Positions 17,210-29,006 of a DNA stretch of 64,000 nt are shown here, in pieces (positions within the stretch are counted from its first letter, which is position 1; each line of letters starts with the position of its first letter). The notes beneath the pieces were generated by a model, which saw nothing but the letters and a program-made list of their open reading frames with translations, had not been told where the DNA came from and did not search any database. Source of the stretch: Trichomonas vaginalis G3 (taxonomy: Eukaryota > Parabasalia > Trichomonadida > Trichomonadidae); contig NC_067204.1 in NCBI RefSeq assembly GCF_026262505.1, forward strand, positions 930,001-994,000. The letters are read 5' to 3'. The translations under genes and the position numbers were made by a program.

Positions 17210-17704
17210 ATTATGAAACAACTAGGATAAAATGGATATGGGACATTCATGAATGCATTCACTTTTTTCAAGACTTTTTAATGAATTTCAAATTCCTCAG
17301 ATTATTTTCAATAGATTTTCCGTACCATATCATTTTTATTAGACAAAGCTATCTTTTCGATGAAATTTTTGCAAAAATACTCTGTTTTGAAAAAGATTTA
17401 TGTAAATTTTTTGATAAAAGTGTCTTGAATGATTATCATTGATAATACCATTCCAATTGAATGCTGTTTTCGGCTGCTTTTATAAAAATTTGATCATATT
17501 GTACTCATAATTTTTTTTTGTATTTTGGTCAAAAACTAAGCTAACATCAGCTGTATATTTGCATAAGCCATTAATAAGCTTTGGTATAGGTTATACTGAG
17601 TTTAGACGATCATACAATTTAGACTTTTTTCATTTAATTTAGTCTAACAAAGAGTGATTATCTTACTATTTGATTCATAAATATATAGGAAATAATAGTT
17701 TTAT
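17210..17704. other. Transposon interior left of Polinton E2, no gene
   Basis: A+T-rich with no gene. With 41832-42640 it forms the noncoding region upstream of the transposase-USP gene. Confidence 0.6.
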
Positions 17705-17987
17705 AAAAAAAAGGTAGTGGGGCTTCCAGGCGCGTTGCGCCCTCTAGCCCTGAAGATGTTTAGTATAAATGAAGTTTATATTCGGAGGGCTTCCAGGCGC
17801 GTTGCGCCCTCTAGCCCTGAAGATGTTTAGTATAAATGAAGTTTTTATTCGGAGGGCTTCCAGGCGCGTTGCGCCCTCTAGCCCTGAAGATGTTTAGTAT
17901 AAATGAAGTTTATATTCGGAGGGCTTCCAGGCGCGTTGCGCCCTCTAGCCCCGAAGATGTTTAGTATAAATGAAGTTTTTATTCGGA
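17705..17987 (+). repeat. E2 left terminus with four 67-bp repeats
   Basis: Eight A, GGTAGTGGGGCTTCCAGG, the hairpin GGCGC-GTT-GCGCC and CTCTAGCCC. The piece from GGGCTTCC on is then repeated four times with an exact period of 67 bp (17720, 17787, 17854, 17921). E1 and E3 have one full copy plus a shortened GGTCTTCCAGGAGC second copy. Confidence 0.85.
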
Positions 17988-18113
17988 AAATTGTTAGTCT
18001 TCTGGGTCGAAAACATTATATAATGTGTCACTTTTCACAAATTATATATGTTTTCATGTTTTGTCACTTTTCTGTCACTTTTCGGGTAAAAACATTTTTA
18101 TTATTATATATAA

Positions 18114-18932
18114 ATGAATTTTACAAAACCGCCGTTACCGTTCTTTGGAAATAAAAGTAGATGTAAAGATATTATATTGAGACAACTTAAGAAACTACCG
18201 AATGGTCTAACATTTGTAGATTTGTTCGGTGGAAGTTTCTATATATCCCATTTATGTCATACCGTATTTCCTGACTCAAAGATTATATGCAATGACTTCG
18301 ACAACTATATGAACCGTCTCAAACATATTCCAGACACAAACAATATATTGAAAGAGTTAAAAGAAAAGATACCTATAGGTAAGATGGAACGTATACCATT
18401 AGATAAGAAAAATATTGTGAGAGAGGTTTTGAAAAAAGCAGAATATATAGACTGGGATAGTATATCTGCTAGACTATTATATAGTGGTGCTATAAGAGTT
18501 CATGACATTGAAACACTTATGTCAAAAGTTTTATATCTTAACTATACAAATGTTTTCAAAGAGGACATAGAAAAATATATTGAGGGTATAGAGTTTGTGA
18601 GATGTCATTGAACAGAGTTGTATGAAAAATATAAAGACAAGGAAAATGTTTTCTTTATAGTGGACCAGCCGTTCTATAACACATGGGATTTTCAATACCA
18701 AGTAGACTGGACTTTGAGAGACTCTTTAGAAACTTTAGACGTTATACATAACCATCCATGCTTTTACTTTACATCCGATAAAAGTGGTTTAGAAAGTGTC
18801 ATGAAATGGCTAGAAGATATAAACGACTATGAGTTTAGATATGACAAGATAGAATATGAGAGAGGTCCTATAAACTGGAGAAAGTGTCATAACAAAGAAA
18901 TTTTATTAGTAAGTAAATGTGGTTTGAAATAG
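18114..18932 (+). pseudogene. D12-class DNA adenine methyltransferase (E2), broken
   Basis: Same gene as 12503-13321 and 50805-51623, with the FFGNKSR and FVDLFGGS motifs near the start. It is broken. The leader ends TTTTTATTATTATATATAA before the ATG. Confidence 0.85.
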
Positions 18933-19048
18933 GACTACTTGTTTTAGGTTTTTTCCATTGTGTCATTTATTTATTTGACGTGGCAGAAAAGTACAGAGAA
19001 TATGAAGATGAACCAATGCCTGCAAATGTTCAGCATATGTACTCGTAA
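18917..19048 (+). CDS. 43-residue single-pass membrane protein (E2)
   Basis: Open copy of the small gene at 12387-12518, with the same hydrophobic N-terminus (GLLVLGFFHCVIYLF) and a single difference near the end (QHMYS). Confidence 0.6.
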   Translation: MWFEIGLLVLGFFHCVIYLFDVAEKYREYEDEPMPANVQHMYS

Positions 19049-19071
19049 GAGATATTTTTATCTAATATTAA

Positions 19072-19434
19072 ATGGACGCACAGAACTTAGCGAATGCACA
19101 GCAACCTGGACAACCAAACCCAGAGAATATTCCAAATGAAGTTAGAATACAAACTGCAATGGCAAACTATGGTCAAGTGCCAACAGATGTACAAATGCAA
19201 ACTGCCATGTCAAATGGCGCTGCGTTAGGTTTGCCACCATGGTATGCAAATATGAGATGGAAAGAGTTTTATACAAACCCTGAAGTGGGATATAAACAAC
19301 TTTATGCAGATGACGCGAACACAGGAGTTGACCCAGAATATGTTTTCTACCAGAGGAGAAACAGAATGTATGAGCTCCAGTTAAAGAATGCTATGGAACT
19401 CAACAGGAAACGTAAGAGACTAGGCGGACATTAG
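19072..19434 (+). CDS. 120-residue conserved protein (E2)
   Basis: Differs from the E1 copy by one residue (AMSNGAALG) and keeps the duplicated QTAM pattern and the basic C-terminus. Open. Confidence 0.7.
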   Translation: MDAQNLANAQQPGQPNPENIPNEVRIQTAMANYGQVPTDVQMQTAMSNGAALGLPPWYANMRWKEFYTNPEVGYKQLYADDANTGVDPEYVFYQRRNRMYELQLKNAMELNRKRKRLGGH

Positions 19435-19452
19435 ATTTTTACATATAGTAAA

Positions 19453-19695
19453 ATGGGTTTCTTCAGTAGTATTGGAAACTTCTTTCGAAATGTTGGAAGA
19501 GGTATATGGAATGGAATAAAATCTGTCGGAAGAGGAGTATGGAACGGTGTCAAAAATATTGGTAAAAGAGTAGGTCAGTTCGTTGGTATTATACCTAAAG
19601 ACCCTGAACCAGAAGAGCAAGCTCCTGTTATACAACAGCCTGAACCTGCACCACAGTCTAGTTGGCAACCAAATCCAACACCTCAACCGTATTAA
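19453..19695 (+). CDS. Small amphipathic Gly/Trp-rich protein (E2)
   Basis: An 80-residue copy of the gene at 11737-11982, with the glycine-spaced amphipathic N-terminus followed by a proline-rich acidic tail. ATTTTTACATATAGTAAA precedes the ATG. Confidence 0.7.
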   Translation: MGFFSSIGNFFRNVGRGIWNGIKSVGRGVWNGVKNIGKRVGQFVGIIPKDPEPEEQAPVIQQPEPAPQSSWQPNPTPQPY

Positions 19696-19699
19696 AAAA

Positions 19700-20547
19700 T
19701 TATATTTTTATCGTTCGATAGTAGTTGTATATGAAACTAAGTTCTAAGTAAAACGCATCGTATAATGGAATTATTCTTTTTCTTCCATCTGTAGTAAACC
19801 ATACTTGAAAGTCTGAAATACTTCCACTTGGTGGTTCGTATAACTTTGTAGGTTTTTCGTAAAAGTCATTTGCCAAGCATAAGAAAGAGTTTTGGGCGCC
19901 AGAAAATGAAGCATGAACAATAATAGCATCTTGGTCGAAAATATTTTCATATGTTCCATTAGGGTTTTCGACTTCATAATAGTCCGGGTGTACTGGATAT
20001 GCTGCAGGCTGATTTAACATCCTCATAAATCTATACCATGCCAAGTTGTTATATTTTGTAGAAATATAAACGTTTTCTCCAAGGTCTTCTATTTTATTGA
20101 TTTTAACAGTTGCATTTTTCCTGTCATAAATAATATCGAGATGGTATTCTCCTTCGTCAATGTTAAACTGGTTTGCATATTCAATATAGATATCGTTTAT
20201 TTTTCTTGAAAAGCTTGAAGAGTTGTTTCTAAGTTTATAAGCAAATTAACTTGTAAAAGTTTTCCTTGTTCAAATTTCTCATACATACGTTTTTCTTTGT
20301 TATAGTATCGAACTTCAAAACCGACCGTAAATGGGAAACCATGTATGGCTTCTGAAATGAACTTCATTCTACGAAAGCCAATAGCTTTTGTGACGGATGG
20401 GTCTCTTAACCATCTTAATGGGTAGTCAAAACGATAGCCTTCATGCTTTACGGTATCTGTCTCAAACTTTTGACCGACATTAGTAAAAAGTTCATCTAAT
20501 GGTTTAGTTGTAGCAACTCTAGAATTTTCTTTTTCTATTGGAAGCAT
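19700..20547 (-). pseudogene. Variable-middle protein (E2), broken
   Basis: Same ends as the 282-residue protein of E1 and E3 (MLPIEKENSRVATTKPLDELF; SFSGAQNSFLCLANDFYEKP), but the middle third is of a different type (YYNKEKRMYEKFEQGKLLQ region). Broken. Confidence 0.7.
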
Positions 20548-20565
20548 ATTTTATCTATAATAAAA

Positions 20566-22557
20566 ATGTCAAATGAAACAGCGTCTATGAGAGAAATACA
20601 ACACAACCGACAACTCATTATGCAAGCTCTAAATAAGAACACAACAAACTTTTTCAAACTATTCTAAGATATCTGAGTCATTGAAAGGGGGTGACTTAAA
20701 ACTGACAATAAACCCAATGACAGATGAGTTTCTATTTCAAGACAATAAGAACAATACTGTCTGTATAAATCCAACAAAAGGAACTTTAAACGAGAAACCT
20801 ATAAATGAACTTCTTTTGAAAGCAGATGTTGACAACAAAGCTGACAAAGAATATGTAGACGATGCAATAGCAAAAGAAGAAGAAAGAGCTAACAATGCTT
20901 ATGCAACAAAAGAACATACTCATCCTGAACTAGCAGACAAAACATATGTTGACAATAAAATGTCAAGTGAAGTGACAAGAGCTGAAAACGAATATTCTAA
21001 AAAGACTCATATACATTATATTAACCAAATACCAAGTCTTAAGGAAACATTAGAGACAAAAGCAGATAAGACTCATACACATTCTATATCTGATATTACA
21101 AACTTACAAGAAACCTTAAACAGGAAAAGTGCCGTTGGACATACACATACCATTGCAAATATTACAAACTTACAAGAAACCTTAAACAGGAAAAGTGCCG
21201 TTGGACATACACATACCATTGCAAATATTACAAACTTACAAGAAACCTTAAACAGGAAAAGTGCCGTTGGACATACACATACCATTGCAAATATTACAAA
21301 CTTACAAGAAACATTAGAGACAAAAGCAGATAAGACTCATACACATTCTATATCTGATATTACAAACTTACAAGAAACCTTAAACAGGAAAAGTGACGTT
21401 GGACATACACATTCTATATCTGATATTACAAACTTACAAGAAACCTTAAACAGGAAAAGTGACGTTGGACATCACATACATCTTCTGAAATAACAGACTT
21501 AAACGTTAGCCTTGAAAATAAAGCAGATAAAACATATGTCAATGAAATATACCAAAGTTTGATAGGAACAAAAAATATTGAAACTATTGTTGGTGACTTT
21601 TCTGTCAATGAAGAAAATAAATATTTTAGATGGCAGTTGGTACAGTCCTTAAAAAATGGTGCACGGTGTAAACTCATTCCGAAAAATAACAAGAAAGTAT
21701 GTAAGCTATAAAAAGAATGATGGTATACAAGTTAAAGTTCCATTAGACAACAACTGCTACTTAAACTTATATGGAGACAAACAAAGAAATATTTAAAGAG
21801 TTTATGAAATGGCAGATACATGCCTGACCCAGCTCCGGCACCACATTATTATGACTATGGAGATGACGACAGAACACCCATGTAGATGAACAAAAGCTAA
21901 CATTATATTTAGATTATTATAGATATAAAAGATATAATGCAATAGAAAAAACGAGAATAGTATATTATTATACAGATGACAGAAATAAATATTATAGTCA
22001 AGATTTTACCTACCCTGAAAACATAAGATTATATTATAAAAAATATTCTGACACAAACCAGAAGAAAACCTGAAATAGCTGCACTATATTTTAAGTTCAA
22101 AAAAGACAATCCTATAATATCTCATATGTTTGATTTAATGAACCAGTAGGTTTATTTATACATCTATGGATGCAAGAGGTCCTCAAGTAATGTTTTGGTG
22201 TTGGTGCATGGAACAAATAGTCGACAGGTTTTTGTATTGTGCAAACTCTTCAAAGGAAACAGGTGGAAGTAAAACGATTTCAGGTGAAAATTTACCTGCA
22301 CACAGTCATTACATAGATTTAAGTACATCTCAAGCAGGTTGGCATAAGCATAGATATTGGGATTGGTCAGGAATGACAAAAGTAAAGGATATGATGTTAA
22401 AGATGACGTTAAGTTTGCTATATAATTGTTACTGGGATGACACGCAGGGAGAAGGAAACCATAACATTTCGTTTCAGGATATACGCAAACAACGGGACAA
22501 AGTAAAGAATACATGCCACCTTACATGACAGTTTACGCATGGTATAGAATTGCTTAG
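20566..22557 (+). pseudogene. Collar-type fibre (E2), broken
   Basis: Same head and collar tip as 9135-10865. The 22-residue HTHTIANITNLQETL-type repeat is expanded to about seven units (66 bp each, about 21060-21480). Several breaks. Confidence 0.8.
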
Positions 22558-23509
22558 TCGTCATTTTCAACTTCTTTAGCATATTCGTCAGGAGTTGTCT
22601 TATATTTGTTAGGAACTGTCTTTGAAAGTATACCACCTTGAACTTTGACAAGTTTGAAACGAGGTCTGGCAATAGTAGTTTTATCTTCTGCTTGCAGTGT
22701 GTACATTTTGCCATGTTTGCCTAAAACTTCATAATATTCTCTTGTATACTTTCTTTCTATTTTTACGAACACGAATGTGAGTACCTGTCGGTTCCCATTG
22801 TGTGTCATAGTCAATAGTATTTTCATATGGTCGCGTTTAGGTATTTCTATTTTTACTTTGTCACCTTTCTGAAGTTTGAAGCCCGGCATTCTTTCTTGTT
22901 TGTCTCTTTTGACTAAATATTAAATATATAGTCTTTCTCTAAGTCAGGGTTGTTTTTCATTTCTTCGGGGAGTTTTCCCAAACCTTTTTGTTTACGGTTA
23001 TTGTAAATATTTAAAACTTGTCTCATCTTTGCCATGGAGAAGTGTCTATATTTGTCATCATATGACATTTCATTTGCTTCACCACCTTGTGGTTGGTTTA
23101 AGTCTCTTAACATTTTTATACAACCGTCAATGACACCAAGAGCAGAATGGTTTTGGTCGACAATGAAATATTGGTTTACATTTTTTGAACGCAGATAGTT
23201 TTTTACATCATCTGATTTGAAAGAACTTTCACAGTCAGATGTCAGTTTTGTTGGATGGTATTTGTCAACGAATATTGTCAAAGCAGTTTTCACATCTAAA
23301 ATATTTTTGGACCATAATGGTATGGCTTCACAGTATCTTGTGTTTTGACCAACAAATATTAACCAGTATGGAGGTCCATCTGTTCTAACTCTCGGAATGT
23401 TTTCCAAGATATCCATAAACCAAGCATTTGGTGTTGAACTAAAGATTTTTATCATGAGTGCTTTCTTTGTCGCTTTAGAAACATAGGGGTCCTTGTTCGG
23501 ATTCGTCAT
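22554..23509 (-). pseudogene. Retrovirus-type integrase (E2), broken
   Basis: Copy of the integrase at 8180-9138 with the TSDCESSF region and the basic C-terminal domain. Broken. It is tail to tail with the fibre gene, with overlapping stop codons. Confidence 0.85.
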
Positions 23510-23526
23510 TTTTTACCCTATAAGAA

Positions 23527-23928
23527 ATGGGTTTATTTGGCGCATTAGCAGGAGTTGCATCCAGATTTTTGCCCGCAGTGGGAACAATAGCCAGAGGTGC
23601 ATTTGGAATTGGAAGGAAGATTTTGAGTACATTAGGTATACTGAAAGAGAAAGCACAACCTATTATACAAACTGTACAGAAAGGTTGGGATGTAGCACGA
23701 GATGCAACAAATCTTATTCCAAATCCTGAAACAAGAGGAAAAGTTCAAGGATGGATGGACAATGTAGGAAGACAAGCAGGAAACTATTATAACAAAGCAA
23801 ATGACTACTATAACCAAGCAGGACACTATATGGACCAAGGTGAAAGATTCTTTAACAGAGGATATAACCATGCACAACAGTGGGTAAACAATAACCAACC
23901 TCAACCGCCTCAAACGTGGGGAATGTAA
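23527..23928 (+). CDS. 133-residue protein with amphipathic N-terminus (E2)
   Basis: Near-identical to 7761-8162 (two residue changes, GAFGIGRKI). Open. It starts 17 bases from the integrase ATG on the other strand. Confidence 0.75.
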   Translation: MGLFGALAGVASRFLPAVGTIARGAFGIGRKILSTLGILKEKAQPIIQTVQKGWDVARDATNLIPNPETRGKVQGWMDNVGRQAGNYYNKANDYYNQAGHYMDQGERFFNRGYNHAQQWVNNNQPQPPQTWGM

Positions 23929-23947
23929 GGTTTTTTATTGAGATGAA

Positions 23948-24100
23948 ATGAACAATGCAGCATTGAGACAAATGAGTTCAAGATGGATTTGTCGGCTTCC
24001 AGCATTTACACCACGTGTTTGTAAAGTTCTTCCTATACCTCAGGAAGTTTTAGACCGACTTAAAAAACCTAAACAACCAGTTGAAAACAAACCAAACTAA
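23948..24100 (+). CDS. 50-residue conserved small protein (E2)
   Basis: MNNAALRQMSSRWICRLPAF, then VLPIPQEVLDRLKKPKQPVE. The open copy in E3 is 51 residues. Conserved position between the 133-residue and acidic-protein genes, and a TTACTGAGATGAA-type leader shared with its neighbour, support a gene. Function unknown. Confidence 0.55.
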   Translation: MNNAALRQMSSRWICRLPAFTPRVCKVLPIPQEVLDRLKKPKQPVENKPN

Positions 24101-24119
24101 AATTTTTTACTGAGATGAA

Positions 24120-24704
24120 ATGACCAAAGAAGTTGAAACGGTAGATTTGACACCACAAACAAAAAGTTCAGAACCATTGTCAAAACCTGTCAAAGAACTT
24201 ACAGATGAAGAGAAAAATTCAATAATAGAAAGTGCCAGGCCTGGAAATACAAACCCTAACTATAAAGTCACTTTTCATAAAAATGGAACGGCTAGTATCT
24301 CAAAAAAGAAACAGACTCTCACAAATAAAATATTGAAGTCTGAAGGAGCTTTCGAGACAACAGATGGAAAAGTTTACTTCACTGACCAACAGTTCATTAT
24401 AGAACATCTCATTGACTTAGAGTCGAAATATTCTAAACTTTAAACAACAAACACAAAAAGTTGAAAGGAAAACAAAAACAAATGGCATATGATATTTATG
24501 AAGATGTTGACGACACAACTGTTCCTGCAAGTGAAGTAAAGTCAGAGGAACCGAAAAGTGACGAAAAACCGATAGAAGAAGAAAAACCAAAAACTGAAGA
24601 TAAACCAAAACCAAAGTTTAGTTTCCAAACTAAACCAAGTCAACCTTCATTAGCTGGTTTGGTTGGCGTCAAAGACTTATGGCAGCAGGCGTTATGTAAA
24701 GTAA
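24120..24704 (+). pseudogene. Acidic/lysine-rich protein (E2), broken
   Basis: Copy of 6968-7570 (VETVDLTPQTKSSEPLSKP). Broken; the EEKP repeat region is shorter than in E1. Confidence 0.7.
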
Positions 24705-24735
24705 AGAAAAAAATATTTTTTTATTTTTTATAAAA

Positions 24736-26886
24736 ATGTCCCCATATAGAATGGACAGAAAGTCTGCTAGAATAAAAGCAGAGTTACAAAGATATGGTTG
24801 GAGAGTTTCGAAGAATTTTAAATATAGGAAGGGAAGACCCATAAAAGTCTATGACAAATTGTCTGGTCTTCGCTACGAAATGGATTTGGAAACAGCACGT
24901 GCCAATTATCCAAACAGACTAGAGAGGTTAGAAGAAAACGTCTTATGGACATGCCTTTCGATGTTAGTGAACCTCAAGTTGAAGGACACGACGGTTTTGC
25001 CAGATTCTACTGGAAACATGACGAACAATTGCATCCTTTGAGAAGGAAAAAAGGAAAAGGTGAAGACACACATGCTCCCATGGAAAGAACAAGATATGCA
25101 TATGAAAAGTACCGTGAAGTTAGAAGTCAAATTACATCTGGTCGAACCTTTACAGTAAACTTTGACGAAGGAAAGAACAAAGAAGGCTTCATGGGAGTAC
25201 TTGCTGCAATTCAAGACGGAAATAAGAAAGGACACAATCTCAGATTGACCATAACAGATTTGGATGGTCACATTTACTATGCACATGGCAATGAACAAAC
25301 AGCCGCAAAACTTCTTGACGCTTTCAAGACTACAAAGAGAGAACAAATGGTTGACTCCGACTCAGACATTTTGAATGCAATTGAAGGAATTGCAAGTGTC
25401 AAGTTCGAATGGTACCAACCTAACCCCAAGCAGTCAGACAACATGCTGGATACTTCCCGTTCATAAATAAGTCTGACATTGACTTGACAAGGTATGGAAT
25501 TTACAATTCAATTGAAACAATTGTCAATGAACCTTGTATTCTTACATGTCTCAGGAACTCTGGTCTTGTTACAGATGAGAAGATGAAGTATCTTGAGTCA
25601 TGTGTGAAGACAAGGTACATTCTCAGAGGTCAATTGGCAAAAATTGCACCGTTGGCAAATGTCAATATCCGAGTCAACATACCTACAGCTAAAGGTTCTT
25701 CACATGACGACTATGTTGTTGACAAAGACTTACCATGGTTGAAGATTGTAATTGTCCACAACCACTTCATGTTGAACTAAAGTCTTACAAACCCATTCTT
25801 TGGTAAAAGTAAGTGCAACATTGTCAGAGCTGTAAACATTCTTTTCGAGAAAGGTTTGTTGGAACCAATTCCAGATGACAAGCTGACAGAAACTTTTGTA
25901 CCAAAAGACGAAACAAACTTTTCATTGTTAGCAAGACCAAAAGTTGTTCCAGACAAAGTTCTAGTACAAAAGAAGTACACAGTTCCACAAGGGTTGGTAT
26001 GTTCGGATACCAACCTGAACCAGAAGAACTTCCAATGAGGTTGCAAGAACTTCAAGATGCTATAAACAAACTTCCATTGAGACATCCAATTGACGTCAAA
26101 TTGTATTGGAGAGCATCTGAGTTAGGTCAGAAGGTTTTATATGAAACAGGTTGCTTCGACGATGTTTATGAGATAACAGGAGAAGTTTCTCAGAAGATAA
26201 GAGACTCACTTGAATTTCCACAAACTGGACCAATTGGTTGCGACAGGTTCGACTCAGATGAAAAATATACTATGTCGACCTTAACGCTGCATACATGAGG
26301 TTTGTCCAATATATTCCGACTGGAATTCCAAACGAAGATGGTGAGTTCCCGGGAAGGAACTATACAGTTGGAAAAGTCATACAACAACTGTATGATATTA
26401 GGAAAGCTTCAAACCCCAAACTTGCAATGACACTCAAATTGCTTATGAATTCGACATGGGGATATTCCATTAAGAAACCTCAAGAGATGAAGAGTAAACA
26501 TTATGAGAAGGTCGACAACTTTGTTGAAAGGTTTTTCTCCTTTTGTTTTGAAGTACGAATTCACTCAAGGTCAAAGTGGCTTAGTAACCACATTAAAACC
26601 TATTGTCGAACATTGGTCTTACCCTCAGTTCGCAAAGGCAGTCCTTGACCACTACAACAAATTCTTCTCCGAAGTCAAATCCAAAGTGAAGGTTTACTAT
26701 GAGAACATTGACGCACTCATGACGAACGAAGAAGGCTATAACAAACTCATTGAAATGGGAATGGTTGGTGAAAAGATGGGCTGTTTTAAGCTAGATAAGG
26801 TATTTTCCGAAGTTCATGTAATATCGAAAAGGAAATATTGGGGCATACTTGAAGACGGCACAGAAATAAAACATTGCATGAAATAA
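24736..26886 (+). pseudogene. Protein-primed type DNA polymerase B (E2), broken
   Basis: Copy of the polymerase at 56725-58869, at about 95% similarity. Polintons are thought to replicate with this protein-primed polymerase. Several breaks. Confidence 0.88.
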
Positions 26887-26930
26887 AAAATTTATTTTTA
26901 AAAAAGTGACATTTTTTAATTTTATTTGAA

Positions 26931-26996
26931 ATGTACGCTGAGTTTGTTGGAGAAGACCGTTGGGAAACTTGTTTGTTAGATGAGAAATATGAAATG
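26931..26996 (+). pseudogene. HNH endonuclease remnant (E2)
   Basis: Encodes the first 20 or so residues of the HNH gene of E1 (MYAEFVGEDRWETC). Only this remnant is present. Confidence 0.75.
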
Positions 26997-27035
26997 GCAT
27001 ACCATTTTAAAACAATATATTTTTACATATATTAA

Positions 27036-27896
27036 ATGCTTCAGGTTGAAAAAACAAAGAACAAAAGTAGCAGATACAAAACCGTTAGACTATATCTTTA
27101 CAAATGCTGGTAGGACTATTTCAGATGAAGAAATTTCATCCCGAGCATACAGTTTTGACTATCCAATTCGTTGGCTTCAAAGTCCTTCAGATGCAAAGGC
27201 AATAGGATTTAGAAGAGTTTTGTTTTCAAATAGAACTAACGCATTTATGTTCGCAGTATATTTTCATGGGCAGTATGAAGGTTCTGATGGTCTAATAGAC
27301 AAATTTGACGAAATGAGAATCTTTACAGTTCGTTCAGACGAAAGTCTTGAGAAAACTCTAGATGACTTTCAAACTCAAATGAACAAATATTATTGGGAAT
27401 TTCAAAAAAATACGACTCTTTACTAAATGGAACATACTATCTGAAACTAGAATATGACAAGATGAACTCCACCGTTTCATTTCAAAAGATTGAAATTAAC
27501 CCTCCAAGAGATACAGAGTTTTTATTTTGGGAAGTAGACAAACGTTCTTGGGCACAATTTCTTCGGTTACTAAACCAGAACGAACCATTACCACCAGATG
27601 GTCCATTTAAATTTATACTTCCACCAGCAGATTTGATGGTTTATAGAAACGTGTTTGACCCTCAAAATGTTATGTGTCATGCAAGTTTCAGTTCAAGCAA
27701 CAATAGTTTTCTATGTATTGGTAAGGACCTTTATGACTTTGCTTCTAAATTCTACGAACCACCTAGTAACAGTTTCTCTGACTTTCAAGTTTGGTTCACA
27801 ACAAATGGTGTGCAACATATTATTCCATTGTACTATGACTTTTATCTCGAATTGTCTTTCATATATAACTACGGAAAAGTGCTGAAAAAGTATTGA
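27036..27896 (+). pseudogene. 286-residue conserved protein (E2), broken
   Basis: Copy of 5171-6031 with the same TKPLDYIFTNAG start and SDFQVWFTTNG end. Broken. Confidence 0.75.
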
Positions 27897-28010
27897 ATGT
27901 GAAGATATTAGAAAATAACATTTTTTCTAACATCGTAGAAAACTCATGAAAACAATTTATTTTTGACACTTTCACAAAAAACATAAAAAAAGTGAGTTAA
28001 AATGAGATGT

Positions 28011-28376
28011 TTACTGAACTGGTTGGATGTCGCCTTCACAGGTTATGTAGAACGGCTGACCAGAGAAGTGAAGGAGACCCTTGAGAATTTGGTTCATTCT
28101 TGGGAAAGGGTTCTCTCTGTTTGGAAGTTGTATCCAAGGACGCTTGGCAAAGAACTTTATAATGGCTTCCTTCTTTGCTTGCTTTATGTCGTCGTAGGCT
28201 GTCCCGTCTGGTATTTGAATTGGAATTCCAGTCGAAGTCTCGAGATTCAAGGCAGCCCTTCCCGTTATCCAACCGTTAACAAGCTTGCCTTTTACATTCT
28301 GCCTGAGGAAGTTTTTAACAAGCTCGTTAATTTCAATTAGGTAAATTGCCTCGTCGGTAGGTTCGACCTCGACCAT
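28011..28376 (-). CDS. 121-residue protein with DEAIYLIE start
   Basis: Begins MVEVEPTDEAIYLIEINELV and contains GKLVNGWITGRAALNLE and an acidic/basic second half. Its start region is shared with short frames at 939 (E1) and 63396 (E3), always reading away from the repeat array. No known domain. It may be the start of a gene that was longer in other Polintons. Function unknown. Confidence 0.5.
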   Translation of the reverse strand: MVEVEPTDEAIYLIEINELVKNFLRQNVKGKLVNGWITGRAALNLETSTGIPIQIPDGTAYDDIKQAKKEAIIKFFAKRPWIQLPNRENPFPRMNQILKGLLHFSGQPFYITCEGDIQPVQ

Positions 28377-28379
28377 TGC

Positions 28380-28607
28380 TACTGTCAGAAAAAGTACTGC
28401 TACTGTCAGAAAAAGTACTGCTACTGTCAGTAAAAGTACTGCTACTGTCAGTAAAAGTACTGCTAGTAGCAGTAAAACTGCTGCTACTGTCAGTAAAAAG
28501 GAAAATTTGAGAGGGTTTTCGACGATAAAGTACTGCTACTGTCAGAAAAAGTACTGCTACTGTCAGAAAAAGTACTGCTACTGTCAGTAAAAGTACTGCT
28601 AGTAGCA
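28380..28607. repeat. 21-bp tandem repeat array, two blocks (E2 type)
   Basis: Units such as GTACTGCTACTGTCAGAAAAA. They form a left block of about six (28380-28497) and a right block of about four (28529-28607) around a spacer with AAAATTTGAGAG and GACGATAAAG. Each unit holds TACTG and CAGTA as inverted arms. It lies in the 270-base gap between two divergent genes. Confidence 0.85.
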
Positions 28608-28649
28608 GAGATTTTTATCGTTGTGGTCCGACGGTTAAGCCACAAACGA

Positions 28650-29006
28650 ATGTCCGACGTACCACCAACTGAGTCCATTCCCAAACCAGAGGAACCTAAA
28701 GAACCACAACAGTCTCCTCAGCAACCTCAGTTCCAACAAGGACCTCCGAATTACTACCAATTTCCACCTCAAGGTTACTACCCACCACAAGGCTTCCCGA
28801 ACTACCCTCCTCAGCCTATGCCTTACTGCCCCAACCCTTGGTTGTTCCAGCAAGCTCCACCCCAGCAATTCCAATTCCAATCTCAGTCCAAGAGAGACCA
28901 AGACTTCGAAGAAGGTCTGAACCGTTTACGCAAAGAGTATGCTACAGCTCCAATTGAGAGAAAGTTGTTCCCGGACCAAAAAATAATGTTTAGGGTAGAT
29001 GGTTAG
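28650..29006 (+). CDS. Proline/glutamine-rich protein, PKPEEP start
   Basis: A 118-residue protein. It starts MSDVPPTESIPKPEEP, followed by a P/Q/Y-rich low-complexity region (PPNYYQFPPQGYYPPQG) and a short charged end (DFEEGLNRLRKEYATAP). The start matches the 25-residue frames in E1 and E3. The last residues run into a palindromic repeat, so the original C-terminus may have differed. Function unknown. Confidence 0.55.
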   Translation: MSDVPPTESIPKPEEPKEPQQSPQQPQFQQGPPNYYQFPPQGYYPPQGFPNYPPQPMPYCPNPWLFQQAPPQQFQFQSQSKRDQDFEEGLNRLRKEYATAPIERKLFPDQKIMFRVDG

